Shown here: piece by piece, positions 1 to 5,341 of the stretch
How the letters are laid out: each line of letters opens with the position of its first letter
Position numbering within the stretch: position 1 is the first letter of the stretch
IMG/VR virus record: IMGVR_UViG_3300030508_000050
Location: 1 to 34,418 of that record
Source: a virus
DNA: 34,418 bases
Reading direction: 5' to 3' (one strand)
Program-made: the position numbers and the translations under genes
The notes under the pieces: model-generated
The model's input: the letters and a program-made list of their open reading frames with translations, nothing else
The model's database searches: none
What the model was told of the DNA's origin: nothing

Positions 1-133
1 GATAACCAGCGAATACACCAGCACTGTAAGTACGAACAATGCAGTATTTCAAACCGTCAGTGTTCACAGCTGTTTGGCCTTTAATTGTTCCTTCTGGGAC
101 GTAGGTTACTCCGTCGATAATGATTGAGTTCAT
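1..133 (-). CDS. DUF6948-type phage protein, N-terminal part (runs off left edge)
   Basis: This partial reading frame begins at ATG 133-131, which is preceded by T like nearly all starts here, and leaves the window after 44 codons. Residues around 34-44 read VRTYSAGVFAGY, a motif I recognise from a widespread small phage protein family of unknown function (DUF6948). That family is usually about 110-120 residues, so roughly 45 central residues and the C-terminus are missing here. The matching C-terminal piece appears to lie at 34323-34418 on the same strand, which would make the two ends one gene on a circular map. It sits in the leftward early operon, 45 bases downstream of the 84-residue membrane protein gene. 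The function of the family is unknown to me. The family call is from memory of its motifs. Confidence 0.75.
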   Translation of the reverse strand, partial: MNSIIIDGVTYVPEGTIKGQTAVNTDGLKYCIVRTYSAGVFAGY

Positions 134-178
134 ATGTTTATTGATATTTTATTAGATTAGTAGGTGAGACAGAGCATA

Positions 179-433
179 TTAGTCTGTATGGAAGGAATGG
201 TCTTTCCAAAACGATTTTAACGGTTTCCAAAATTTGATAAGCATTTGAACTTGAGATACTTTGTTAAATTCTTTATAACGCCATCGCCAGTCTTTATTAC
301 TGTTAATGTCTTTATTGGCGTAGTAGCTTATTTCATCCAACAAATTGCCTAGATATAACCAGATCACATAAGAACGACGGGCAGCAAGTAAAAACAATAT
401 CCAAGTAATGAGTGAGATAATGATTGATTTCAT
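179..433 (-). CDS. Small membrane-anchored early protein, 84 aa
   Basis: The 84-residue product has a hydrophobic stretch at about residues 4-26 (isoleucine, leucine and tryptophan rich) followed by two arginines. This looks like an N-terminal membrane anchor or uncleaved signal. The remainder is polar and rich in Lys, Trp and Tyr, probably cytoplasmic. The start ATG 433-431 overlaps the stop of the tiny upstream frame (ATGA), so translation is probably coupled. I do not recognise a family. As an early-operon membrane protein it could act in superinfection exclusion or host membrane takeover, but that is only context. Confidence 0.6.
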   Translation of the reverse strand: MKSIIISLITWILFLLAARRSYVIWLYLGNLLDEISYYANKDINSNKDWRWRYKEFNKVSQVQMLIKFWKPLKSFWKDHSFHTD

Positions 434-489
434 AGAGGTCTAAGTTTCAATGCTCGATCACGTTCAGCTTCATCATGGTTGCAAGGCAT
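430..489 (-). CDS. Possible tiny ORF, 19 aa
   Basis: A 19-codon frame (MPCNHDEAERDRALKLRPL) fits exactly between its neighbours. Its ATG (489-487) follows the stop of the 115-residue gene by a single T, giving TGATATG, and its TGA overlaps the ATG of the 84-residue gene as ATGA. These are the two junction types used throughout the phage, which is the main reason to believe it is translated. It could instead serve only to couple translation across the gap. No function can be suggested. Confidence 0.4.
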   Translation of the reverse strand: MPCNHDEAERDRALKLRPL

Positions 490-490
490 A

Positions 491-838
491 TCATCCAATC
501 GTATGTGGACATCTTAGAGCTTCGGCTTGCTTTAGTTGGGTTTGCATTTCGCCAAGAACAACCGCCTGTTTGAAACACATCGCCTGCAACCGTTCAATCT
601 CACTTACTAGCTGGTGAAAGGCGTTGCGGAGGGCCATCACGAACTCAAGGATGTCTCCAAATCCATTCCACGGCCCTTTCGTAGCCCTCGTTTCCAATCC
701 CTTCAACTTCTCGATCAATTCGTTAATAGGTGGCATATCAGGTATTTCATGTTTACAAACTGGACACCCATGCTCAACAGCACACAAACAGGTGAGATAG
801 ATTTTCTGTTTAGCGTGCTTTTGGCAGTAGGTGTTCAT
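491..838 (-). CDS. Cys-pair early protein, 115 aa
   Basis: The N-terminal third carries a putative zinc site: Cys5, His8, Cys17, Cys19, His23, Cys25, Cys28 and His30. A segment reading ATKGPW follows, resembling the AT-x-GPW signature common in Ead/Ea22-like phage early proteins. The C-terminal half (about residues 60-105) is a predicted amphipathic helix or coiled coil. The start ATG 838-836 has T at -1 and no Shine-Dalgarno. The gene stop abuts the next start with one base. The role is unknown. The Ead/Ea22 resemblance is a short motif only and may be coincidental. Confidence 0.6.
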   Translation of the reverse strand: MNTYCQKHAKQKIYLTCLCAVEHGCPVCKHEIPDMPPINELIEKLKGLETRATKGPWNGFGDILEFVMALRNAFHQLVSEIERLQAMCFKQAVVLGEMQTQLKQAEALRCPHTIG

Positions 839-849
839 ACCAGGGATGG

Positions 850-990
850 TTAGCGACCTTGTACGGTCGGGCTGGCGGATTTGGTAGGTCGAGCTGGCGG
901 CGTTTGTTCAGCACCCTGCAAGGTGAAGCGGCATTCGTCCATGCACTCTTGGCAGTAGCAGTAATACGTTACGGTTTTTGGTTTGTGCAT
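850..990 (-). CDS. Small Cys-rich ORF, 46 aa
   Basis: This short frame starts at ATG 990-988 in the phage's usual TATG context and ends at TAA 852-850. The N-terminal half contains Cys11, Cys13, Cys16 and Cys20, a compact cluster that could bind one zinc ion. The C-terminal half is Pro, Ala and Ser rich and probably disordered. Its first 22 bases overlap the end of the upstream 59-residue frame. I recognise no family. Support comes from the start context, the tight packing and the Cys cluster, not from homology. Confidence 0.45.
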   Translation of the reverse strand: MHKPKTVTYYCYCQECMDECRFTLQGAEQTPPARPTKSASPTVQGR

Positions 991-1148
991 ACCATTTCGT
1001 CTTTAGGACTAAGAGCGAGGGGAGATTTCTTTGTCACTCCATGAATCCAAACCATGTGGTTTTCAATCTTCGTCCGTAGTAACATTTTCTCAATCACCTC
1101 AATATCAGCATCGGATACGTCAGCAAGCTCGTCAATGAATTTGAGCAT
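969..1148 (-). CDS. Small early ORF, 59 aa
   Basis: The frame starts at ATG 1148-1146 (T at -1) just after the TAG of the upstream gene and runs to TAA 971-969. The N-terminal half is acidic and looks helical. Near the C-terminus it reads LALSPKDEM, which echoes the LLLAPKDE end of the upstream gene. At DNA level the two ends share a near-identical stretch of about 27 bases (see findings). In this copy the stop codon position has become ATG, so the frame reads through by eight more residues. The function is unknown. Confidence 0.45.
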   Translation of the reverse strand: MLKFIDELADVSDADIEVIEKMLLRTKIENHMVWIHGVTKKSPLALSPKDEMVCTNQKP

Positions 1149-1150
1149 AC

Positions 1151-1360
1151 CTATTCGTCTTTAGGGGCTAAGAGCAGGGCGGCGTCGCGACGCTTCTTGA
1201 AGTCTTCAAACGATTCGTTGCCTTCCTTCTGATTCATAAAACCTTTCTCCACCGCCTCTTTGAAGGCACGATATTGGGAGAGGAGGGCGTTGAGCCTATC
1301 AATCTCATCACAGAGAGTTGGAATAAAGTCCAAGCAATCTCCATGAATGATTTGGCTCAT
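1151..1360 (-). CDS. Small early protein, 69 aa
   Basis: I place the start at ATG 1360-1358 (MSQIIHG), which has the TATG context and lies two bases after the stop of the 31-residue frame. An upstream in-frame start would overlap that gene heavily. The product is mostly helical and charged (about residues 15-60) with no membrane segment, and ends ALLLAPKDE. No domain is recognised. It belongs to the run of small leftward early genes between the promoter cluster and the window edge. Confidence 0.5.
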   Translation of the reverse strand: MSQIIHGDCLDFIPTLCDEIDRLNALLSQYRAFKEAVEKGFMNQKEGNESFEDFKKRRDAALLLAPKDE

Positions 1361-1362
1361 AT

Positions 1363-1458
1363 TTATTTCGTTCCCAGTAAAAGGCCAAGCACGAACCCCA
1401 CATAGAACGGCCACCATCGCCAGTCGCTAATGTATTTGGAGCATTGTGGGCAGTTCAT
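1363..1458 (-). CDS. Mini zinc-knuckle membrane protein, 31 aa
   Basis: The 31-residue frame begins MNCPQC, a CxxC pair, and continues into a Trp-rich segment and a hydrophobic stretch of about 14 residues (FYVGFVLGLLLG) that could span or dip into the membrane. Its ATG overlaps the TGA of the upstream 83-residue gene as ATGA, and its TAA lies two bases before the next ATG. That exact fit into a gap argues for a real gene. A CxxC knuckle next to a short hydrophobic helix is a common layout for tiny phage proteins of unknown role. Confidence 0.5.
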   Translation of the reverse strand: MNCPQCSKYISDWRWWPFYVGFVLGLLLGTK

Positions 1459-1706
1459 AAGCCAAGTATCTTACGTGCCGCCTCCAAGGTTTGCTCACGA
1501 CAAGCGTTCCACTGAATCTTCGGACACTTCACGTCCTTGCAAAACTGTGGGTCTTGATGCGTACATTTCTGCTTCACACCGACACTCGCCTCCACGAACT
1601 CCAGGGCGAAGCGTTGGAGGATGGATTGGAACAAATCAAAGTTTGCTTGAGGCTCATCTTGCTTCATTCCTATTGCTATTTCGTTCCAAGCGGTCTCGAT
1701 AGTCAT
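1455..1706 (-). CDS. Cys-containing early protein, 83 aa
   Basis: An 83-residue protein starting at ATG 1706-1704 (T at -1). The central and C-terminal part has Cys48, Cys56, Cys60 and Cys69 with His50, which could form a zinc site. The N-terminal half is probably helical. The stop overlaps the start of the next gene by the ATGA arrangement. I do not recognise the family. It sits in the leftward early operon with other Cys-pair proteins. Confidence 0.5.
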   Translation of the reverse strand: MTIETAWNEIAIGMKQDEPQANFDLFQSILQRFALEFVEASVGVKQKCTHQDPQFCKDVKCPKIQWNACREQTLEAARKILGL

Positions 1707-1739
1707 ATTCAGGATTCGTTAGGATGGCGGCCAAAGGGG

Positions 1740-1964
1740 TTAGAAATTGAAACCACTATAATCCCATTCTTTTAGAACTTTTTTAAGAGTTTCAAAACGA
1801 TTCGTATCCAAGTAAAAGAAATCGGTTCCGTCTTTAATATCTGGAGTAACCTTTAAAGAATCGGTTACGGTAAAGATTTCCACTTTCATTGTATGTCCTG
1901 GACAGCCAGACTGTTTACAATCATCAGAACATCTGTATCCAATTTCTCTTTCCCAGTGTCCCAT
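1740..1964 (-). CDS. Small early protein with Cys/His cluster, 74 aa
   Basis: Residues 12-24 contain Cys12, Cys16, Cys21 and His24, a likely small zinc-binding site. The remaining 50 residues alternate beta-like and acidic segments. The start ATG 1964-1962 has T at -1 and follows the upstream stop closely in a TAATAATATG stretch. No known family is recognised, and no function can be inferred beyond membership of the early operon. Confidence 0.5.
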   Translation of the reverse strand: MGHWEREIGYRCSDDCKQSGCPGHTMKVEIFTVTDSLKVTPDIKDGTDFFYLDTNRFETLKKVLKEWDYSGFNF

Positions 1965-1968
1965 ATTA

Positions 1969-2727
1969 TTATTCTCCTTGTATTTTCATTAGCAGCTCCT
2001 TGATAGCTTGCGCGGCAGCCTCTGCTTTCTCACGGGACGGGAAGCAATTGCCAAAAGCCCAACGCGCGTTTTCATATTCCAAATCTTCCCATGCGCCGTC
2101 TTTCACAATTTCGCCATCCCAATCTATGGAATAACTTGTTTCTCCAAGGCTCGGTCTCCAGCGTGGTTTTGGTTGAGGGGGATGGTCGGGACAAGGAAGT
2201 GATTTTCCACAAGTCATAGTTGAAGAATTAGACACCAAATCTCTATATTTTGCCTCACACTTTCGGGCAAAGAGTTTTTCAACAAGGCTGGCTTTTTCAT
2301 TGACTTCTGACGGTGCCGCTACTCTACTTGGGCGACAGGGCTTTGCTTCTTCCGTCATCTTTTCAATCTCTTTAGCAAGACCGACAAGTTGGGGATGGTC
2401 AGTCCCCCAGTGTGATTGGTTGAACAGACCAGGACATTGGTGATACCACGGTGGATTTCCCATCATGCCGCACAAATTACATTTGGTTTCAGGCAGGCAA
2501 ATATTCTTGTTACCTTCGTCCTTAGATGGCGTAACAGGGGTTGCTTTATTTGAGTTGTAGAACTTGTGCATCTTAGCCAGTTCAATGTTGTATTTCATCG
2601 TAGCATCTTCGACACGCTTCTCTTCAGTTTCGCGTTCGTCGAGGTAGGCGAGGATGGCTTCTTGAGTCGTGCAACCTTTTTCCATTGTTATTTCTTTCAC
2701 GCGGTTGGAAGGAAGTTGTTTGGGCAT
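1969..2727 (-). CDS. Early protein with common phage C-terminal domain, 252 aa
   Basis: The N-terminal third is helical and charged. The middle contains two CxxC-type pairs (around residues 83-86 and 98, plus Cys131 and Cys157) that may bind zinc. The last 60 residues, with the pattern Trp, Ser-Ile-Asp-Trp, Arg, GNCF and then Glu-Ala-Glu, resemble a short C-terminal domain I have seen on many unrelated phage early proteins, often ending GN-x-F-x-T-x-EEAE. Its role is unknown. The gene begins one base after the exonuclease stop (TGATATG), so it is translationally linked to the recombination genes. Confidence 0.55.
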   Translation of the reverse strand: MPKQLPSNRVKEITMEKGCTTQEAILAYLDERETEEKRVEDATMKYNIELAKMHKFYNSNKATPVTPSKDEGNKNICLPETKCNLCGMMGNPPWYHQCPGLFNQSHWGTDHPQLVGLAKEIEKMTEEAKPCRPSRVAAPSEVNEKASLVEKLFARKCEAKYRDLVSNSSTMTCGKSLPCPDHPPQPKPRWRPSLGETSYSIDWDGEIVKDGAWEDLEYENARWAFGNCFPSREKAEAAAQAIKELLMKIQGE

Positions 2728-2728
2728 A

Positions 2729-3487
2729 TCATTTAACCAATTTTACGGCATCATCCAAATCACGCGAGAACCTCAGCGCGCGGTCGAACGCTTGTTCGAG
2801 CGGCGTAATGTTTTCGATGATCTTTTCTTCGAACGTGCCGTCCTCTTTATTGAACTTCGCGACGATGATGCCGTCGATTTGGTTCCCTGTTTCCATTCGA
2901 AAAGCTGAACTGTACCCAGCCACTTGAAGCAAATGGTCGGCGTAGAAGTTTTTGCCCGTTTTCCAATCCGCGACGTAGAACTTGTCTTTGATTTTGACAT
3001 AGGCATCCATCGTTCCGATGTAGTGCTTTTCTGGTTGGTACACGAACCGCTCGCTTTCGATGATCTCCGCACCCGTCTTGTTCCACCAGTTGAGAAAACC
3101 CGTGACGCCGTTCAATTCCTTTTCGTCGTCAGGCAGCGGGATGGGTTTGCCTTTTCCGAGGCAGAATCGTTCCACCCAAGCGTGGACGGCCTTGCCAATG
3201 CCACCCGCTTCCTCTTTAGTGACTCGGTGAGCGTTCCTGGCGTCCTCCAGCATGGTTTGTGTCAACTCCTGTCCCAAATGCGGCGTAAGCGAAGCCACGG
3301 CCTGATCTGCGGCCCACTGAACAAGGTTCTTGGGGATGACTTTGTTCAGAATGGTCGTGACGCCTGAAATGCTTTCCCACTTCTCGTCGCCCGTCTTGCG
3401 AACCCAATAGCGGTGCGCGCCTGGAGAAAATCGTATTTCGTAGGCTCCGTGATATGCCTGACTGATGATGTCTGTTTCTTTTGGCAT
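2729..3487 (-). CDS. PD-(D/E)XK exonuclease, phage recombination
   Basis: This 253-residue protein has the RecB/YqaJ-type PD-(D/E)XK nuclease layout. It carries GKAVHAWVE with His102 near residue 100, the motif I Asp161 in GTMDAYV, Asp174 and Lys176 in ADWKTGK as the (D/E)XK pair, and Gln188 with Tyr192 in QVAGY. It should resect double-stranded DNA ends to give single strands for the annealing protein encoded just upstream. I chose ATG 3487-3485 because it follows the bet stop by one base (TAGTATG). A start ten codons upstream would overlap bet. Exonuclease plus Bet is the classical two-component phage recombination system. Confidence 0.85.
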   Translation of the reverse strand: MPKETDIISQAYHGAYEIRFSPGAHRYWVRKTGDEKWESISGVTTILNKVIPKNLVQWAADQAVASLTPHLGQELTQTMLEDARNAHRVTKEEAGGIGKAVHAWVERFCLGKGKPIPLPDDEKELNGVTGFLNWWNKTGAEIIESERFVYQPEKHYIGTMDAYVKIKDKFYVADWKTGKNFYADHLLQVAGYSSAFRMETGNQIDGIIVAKFNKEDGTFEEKIIENITPLEQAFDRALRFSRDLDDAVKLVK

Positions 3488-3488
3488 A

Positions 3489-4208
3489 CTAGGATTGTTG
3501 GGCTGCTTCAGCATCAAGCTCGGCCACCTCTTCGGCGGTGATCGGTGTCTCCTCCGTCATGCTTTCGGTCACGGGTTGACGTTCCATCAGCTTTTCTGCC
3601 TTGACTTTCTTCGCGGCAACGGTCGGCGGTGTAGCGTCCACGATCGGTTCCTGTGCCTGATCCATTTCTTCTTGGGTGTACAAGCCTGAAAGGTCGTTGG
3701 GGAACGCCTTGCGAAGAGCCAGAGCCTCGGCGCACTTGCCGAGCATGAGATACGGCATCTTTTTCCATTGGCCCATGACTTCTTTTGATTTTGGATGAAT
3801 GGCGGCGTATTCCGTCCAGCGCGCAGAGGCGGTGAACGCAACGCGAGTGCCACCAATCAACCGATACACGGTCACGCTGGCCTTGTTCGGGTGTTCATCG
3901 GTTTCCGTGTCGTACAAAACGTCATCAATGCCTGCGAGCGTCCCAGAGCGTTCAGCGATGGAACGGTAGCCGTCAATGCCCGTTTGAATCGTTCCGACTT
4001 CTTCACTCTGCTGTGTGTCCTTGTTCCAAACCTTGCGTTTCACGAAATGAATTTGTTTGGTGAAGACGTCCAGTCCTGAACGCTTAGCGATGTTGAAGAA
4101 CAAGCCAAGTTCATCCTGCGTTGCACCTTTGGCGACCGTGCGTGTGATAAGAGCCATTTGTTCTTTCGTCCATGGTTGCTTCACTGCGATAGCTTTTGTA
4201 TTTTCCAT
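3489..4208 (-). CDS. bet: Bet/RecT-family single-strand annealing protein
   Basis: The 239-residue product matches the phage recombination protein Bet family. Recognisable segments include LFFNIAKRSGLDVF, KQIHFVKRK, the IDGYRSIAERSG core, ARWTEYA, and MLGKCAEALALRKAFP. These proteins bind single-stranded DNA and pair complementary strands during recombination and phage replication. The Glu- and Ala-rich tail after about residue 185 is variable in the family. The nuclease gene follows at one base distance, so the two are co-translated. The start has the TATG context with no Shine-Dalgarno. Confidence 0.9.
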   Translation of the reverse strand: MENTKAIAVKQPWTKEQMALITRTVAKGATQDELGLFFNIAKRSGLDVFTKQIHFVKRKVWNKDTQQSEEVGTIQTGIDGYRSIAERSGTLAGIDDVLYDTETDEHPNKASVTVYRLIGGTRVAFTASARWTEYAAIHPKSKEVMGQWKKMPYLMLGKCAEALALRKAFPNDLSGLYTQEEMDQAQEPIVDATPPTVAAKKVKAEKLMERQPVTESMTEETPITAEEVAELDAEAAQQS

Positions 4209-4229
4209 AGGATCTGTTAATGAATAAAA

Positions 4230-4331
4230 TCACTTATCGTCGTAAAGGTCTCGGTCCGGCTCGTCTTCCGGCAATTCACAGGTGCAATAATCAAGCGGTT
4301 CATCACAGAACTCACAAATAATAGGTTTCAT
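4230..4331 (-). CDS. Mini zinc-binding protein, 33 aa
   Basis: The 33-residue frame has two Cys pairs, ICEFC and YCTC (Cys6, Cys9, Cys16, Cys18), and a very acidic C-terminus (DEPDRDLYDDK). Four Cys in this spacing could hold one zinc ion. Its ATG overlaps the TGA of the upstream 50-residue gene (ATGA). It ends 22 bases before the bet start. The coupling, the TATG context and the Cys pattern support it. The family and function are unknown. Confidence 0.55.
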   Translation of the reverse strand: MKPIICEFCDEPLDYCTCELPEDEPDRDLYDDK

Positions 4332-4480
4332 ATTGGTGAACACTTTTTACACACTTCGCGCCAGGTAGTTACCATCTCATGTTCAAACAGACTATTGGTG
4401 ATCATCTTTATACTCACTGGCTTACAGTACCGTTTCCCTCCACACAGAGGACATGGCTTGGCGGTGTGTTTCTTTTTCAC
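4328..4480 (-). CDS. Small zinc-ribbon-like protein, 50 aa
   Basis: Residues 10-19 hold CPLC and a third Cys, and residues 44-47 hold CKKC, a pattern typical of a zinc ribbon or Com-like zinc finger. The gene starts with GTG inside the sequence ATGTGA, overlapping the stop of the upstream 40-residue membrane protein, and its own TGA overlaps the next ATG. It could be a small nucleic-acid or protein binding adaptor. Nothing more specific can be read from the sequence. Confidence 0.6.
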   Translation of the reverse strand: MKKKHTAKPCPLCGGKRYCKPVSIKMITNSLFEHEMVTTWREVCKKCSPI

Positions 4481-4599
4481 ATGCCTAGATAATGAGCGAG
4501 CATGACGTAACCAATGATTCCTACGACGACACAGAGCAGATGAAACGTGATCTTTTTTCCTTCTTCACGGGCTTTCCAGTCAGAGTATCGGTAGATCAT
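4477..4599 (-). CDS. Small membrane protein, 40 aa
   Basis: A 40-residue frame with a polar, charged N-terminus and one hydrophobic helix at about residues 18-38 (FHLLCVVVGIIGYVMLAHYL). It starts at ATG 4599-4597 with T at -1, about 100 bases downstream of the leftward promoter at 4706-4734. The leader between them holds a 9-bp inverted repeat. It is the first gene of the transcript from that promoter. Tiny early membrane proteins in phages often modify host membrane processes, but no family is recognised. Confidence 0.55.
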   Translation of the reverse strand: MIYRYSDWKAREEGKKITFHLLCVVVGIIGYVMLAHYLGM

Positions 4600-4624
4600 A
4601 ATGTGGGTTATTAGTGGTTCTTCA

Positions 4625-4670
4625 CCCTCGTACGCAAGAGCCAGTTATTACCGGGTCGTAGGTACGAGGG
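4625..4670 (-). promoter_or_regulatory. Inverted repeat in leftward leader
   Basis: Arms CCCTCGTAC (4625-4633) and GTACGAGGG (4662-4670) are perfect 9-bp complements enclosing 28 bases, with a smaller partial inner pairing. The element lies in the untranslated leader between the promoter at 4706-4734 and the first gene at 4599. It may be an RNA hairpin controlling elongation or an operator for a repressor. The sequence alone does not decide between these. Confidence 0.5.
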
Positions 4671-4705
4671 GTTGTCCGTCAGTGAGCTGTTAGGCTCATG
4701 GATAT

Positions 4706-4734
4706 ACTTTAGCACCCCCCTGCTATTAAGTCAA
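4706..4734 (-). promoter_or_regulatory. Leftward sigma70-like promoter (inner)
   Basis: Read on the minus strand this is TTGACT, a 17-base spacer ending TGC, then TAAAGT. The TGC just before the -10 makes it an extended -10 promoter. The -35 box lies within the last codons of the 55-residue gene. Predicted transcription starts near 4699 and would read the small Cys-pair genes, bet and the exonuclease. Confidence 0.6.
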
Positions 4735-4893
4735 GGCATCTTTATCCACAACCTGTTTCTTACCCCATCGCTTCTCTGCTCCTGCTTTTCCAATCTTTGA
4801 ATAGCCACCATTTTTCATTGATTGCTTGCGTTGCATGCCTCCAATACGACCCCATTCGCGGGCTTGAGCTTTAGCAATTTCAATATGATTCAT
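4726..4893 (-). CDS. Small basic Gly-rich protein, 55 aa
   Basis: A 55-residue, strongly basic frame with segments GRIGGMQRKQ and SKIGKAGAEKRWGKK, reminiscent of short GG-K-x-RW proteins found in bacteria and phages. The basic charge suggests nucleic-acid binding. It starts at ATG 4893-4891 with T at -1, 25 bases downstream of the -10 of the outer leftward promoter, so it is the first leftward gene. Its 3' end contains the -35 box of the inner promoter. It could be an early regulator or DNA-binding protein, but this is inference from charge and position. Confidence 0.55.
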   Translation of the reverse strand: MNHIEIAKAQAREWGRIGGMQRKQSMKNGGYSKIGKAGAEKRWGKKQVVDKDALT

Positions 4894-4917
4894 AGGTTGA
4901 CATTTTAAGCCAAGGCC

Positions 4918-4946
4918 ATGCTACCACCTGTTAAATAGTATGTCAA
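4918..4946 (-). promoter_or_regulatory. Leftward sigma70-like promoter (outer)
   Basis: On the minus strand: perfect -35 TTGACA, a 17-base spacer ending TGG, and -10 TAGCAT (extended -10). It faces away from the rightward promoter at 4956-4984, with only nine bases between the -35 boxes, so this is a divergent control region. It should drive the 55-residue basic gene and the leftward operon. Confidence 0.65.
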
Positions 4947-4955
4947 ACCATCCCC

Positions 4956-4984
4956 TTGCAAATGGATGAAATACGTGCTATTGT
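4956..4984 (+). promoter_or_regulatory. Rightward sigma70-like promoter (early)
   Basis: TTGCAA, a 17-base spacer ending GTGC, then TATTGT: an extended -10 promoter. The GTGCTA at the -10 is shared with the promoters at 4706-4734 and 6480-6508. The predicted start is near 4991, and the transcript would carry the small inverted repeat at 4995-5012 and the hairpin leader at 5016-5085 before the first rightward gene. Confidence 0.6.
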
Positions 4985-4994
4985 GTTTTTGCTT

Positions 4995-5012
4995 GTCATG
5001 TAAGCCCATGAC
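4995..5012. repeat. Short perfect inverted repeat (possible operator)
   Basis: GTCATG (4995-5000) and CATGAC (5007-5012) are perfect 6-bp arms around six bases. The position directly at or after the predicted start of the rightward promoter fits an operator or a 5' RNA hairpin. No repressor gene is recognised in the window, so its partner is unknown. Confidence 0.4.
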
Positions 5013-5015
5013 TTT

Positions 5016-5085
5016 AAAAAACCGTTAGCGTTCGGGCCGCGCCACCTAGTGTGGGGCTTCACGGCTGGAACATTACCGGTTTTTT
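5016..5085 (+). promoter_or_regulatory. Hairpin leader ending in T-run at the ATG
   Basis: The arms AAAAAACCG (5016-5024) and CGGTTTTTT (5077-5085) are perfect complements. Nested inside are GTTC/GAAC (5030-5033 with 5068-5071), GCCG/CGGC (5036-5039 with 5062-5065) and CCAC/GTGG (5042-5045 with 5051-5054). The final six T residues touch the ATG at 5086. This looks like an attenuator, or a folded leader controlling the first rightward gene. The similar arrangement before the portal gene strengthens that reading. Confidence 0.55.
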
Positions 5086-5340
5086 ATGTCTAAAAACATG
5101 AAGTTTGTTTGGCAGGATTTAGGTAAGCAGTTGGACTTTCTACCAATGGATTCACGGCGAGCTTTTTTCATCCGCTTGCTCTTGGTCGGGGAGAAAGTGA
5201 ACTTAACAGACGCACCCCACATACCTGGTAGGCATGATTCCACGAGCCAAGTAGGTAAGAAACTAAAAAAGAATCTTTTACAGCATGGAGGAGTGATGAT
5301 TAAGGGAGATATCGCCTGGATTCCAGAGGCCAAAAAATAA
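5086..5340 (+). CDS. Small basic protein, first rightward gene, 84 aa
   Basis: An 84-residue basic protein with Lys-rich ends. The central part (about residues 20-60) may form a small helical fold, and the C-terminus reads as a short beta segment. I do not recognise a family. It is the first gene behind the rightward early promoter. Its ATG directly follows the six-T run of a folded leader, and the replication initiator gene starts one base after its stop (TAATATG). Position and charge would suit a DNA-binding regulator or replication accessory protein, but nothing in the sequence proves it. Confidence 0.55.
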   Translation: MSKNMKFVWQDLGKQLDFLPMDSRRAFFIRLLLVGEKVNLTDAPHIPGRHDSTSQVGKKLKKNLLQHGGVMIKGDIAWIPEAKK

Positions 5341-5341
5341 T

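Noticed and set aside
614-1044. Plus-strand frames of 79 and 61 codons at the left end
   Set aside because: They lie opposite better supported minus-strand genes and lack recognisable content. Their starts have no consistent context.
2924-3367. Plus-strand 147-codon frame opposite the exonuclease
   Set aside because: It is antisense to a gene with clear nuclease motifs.
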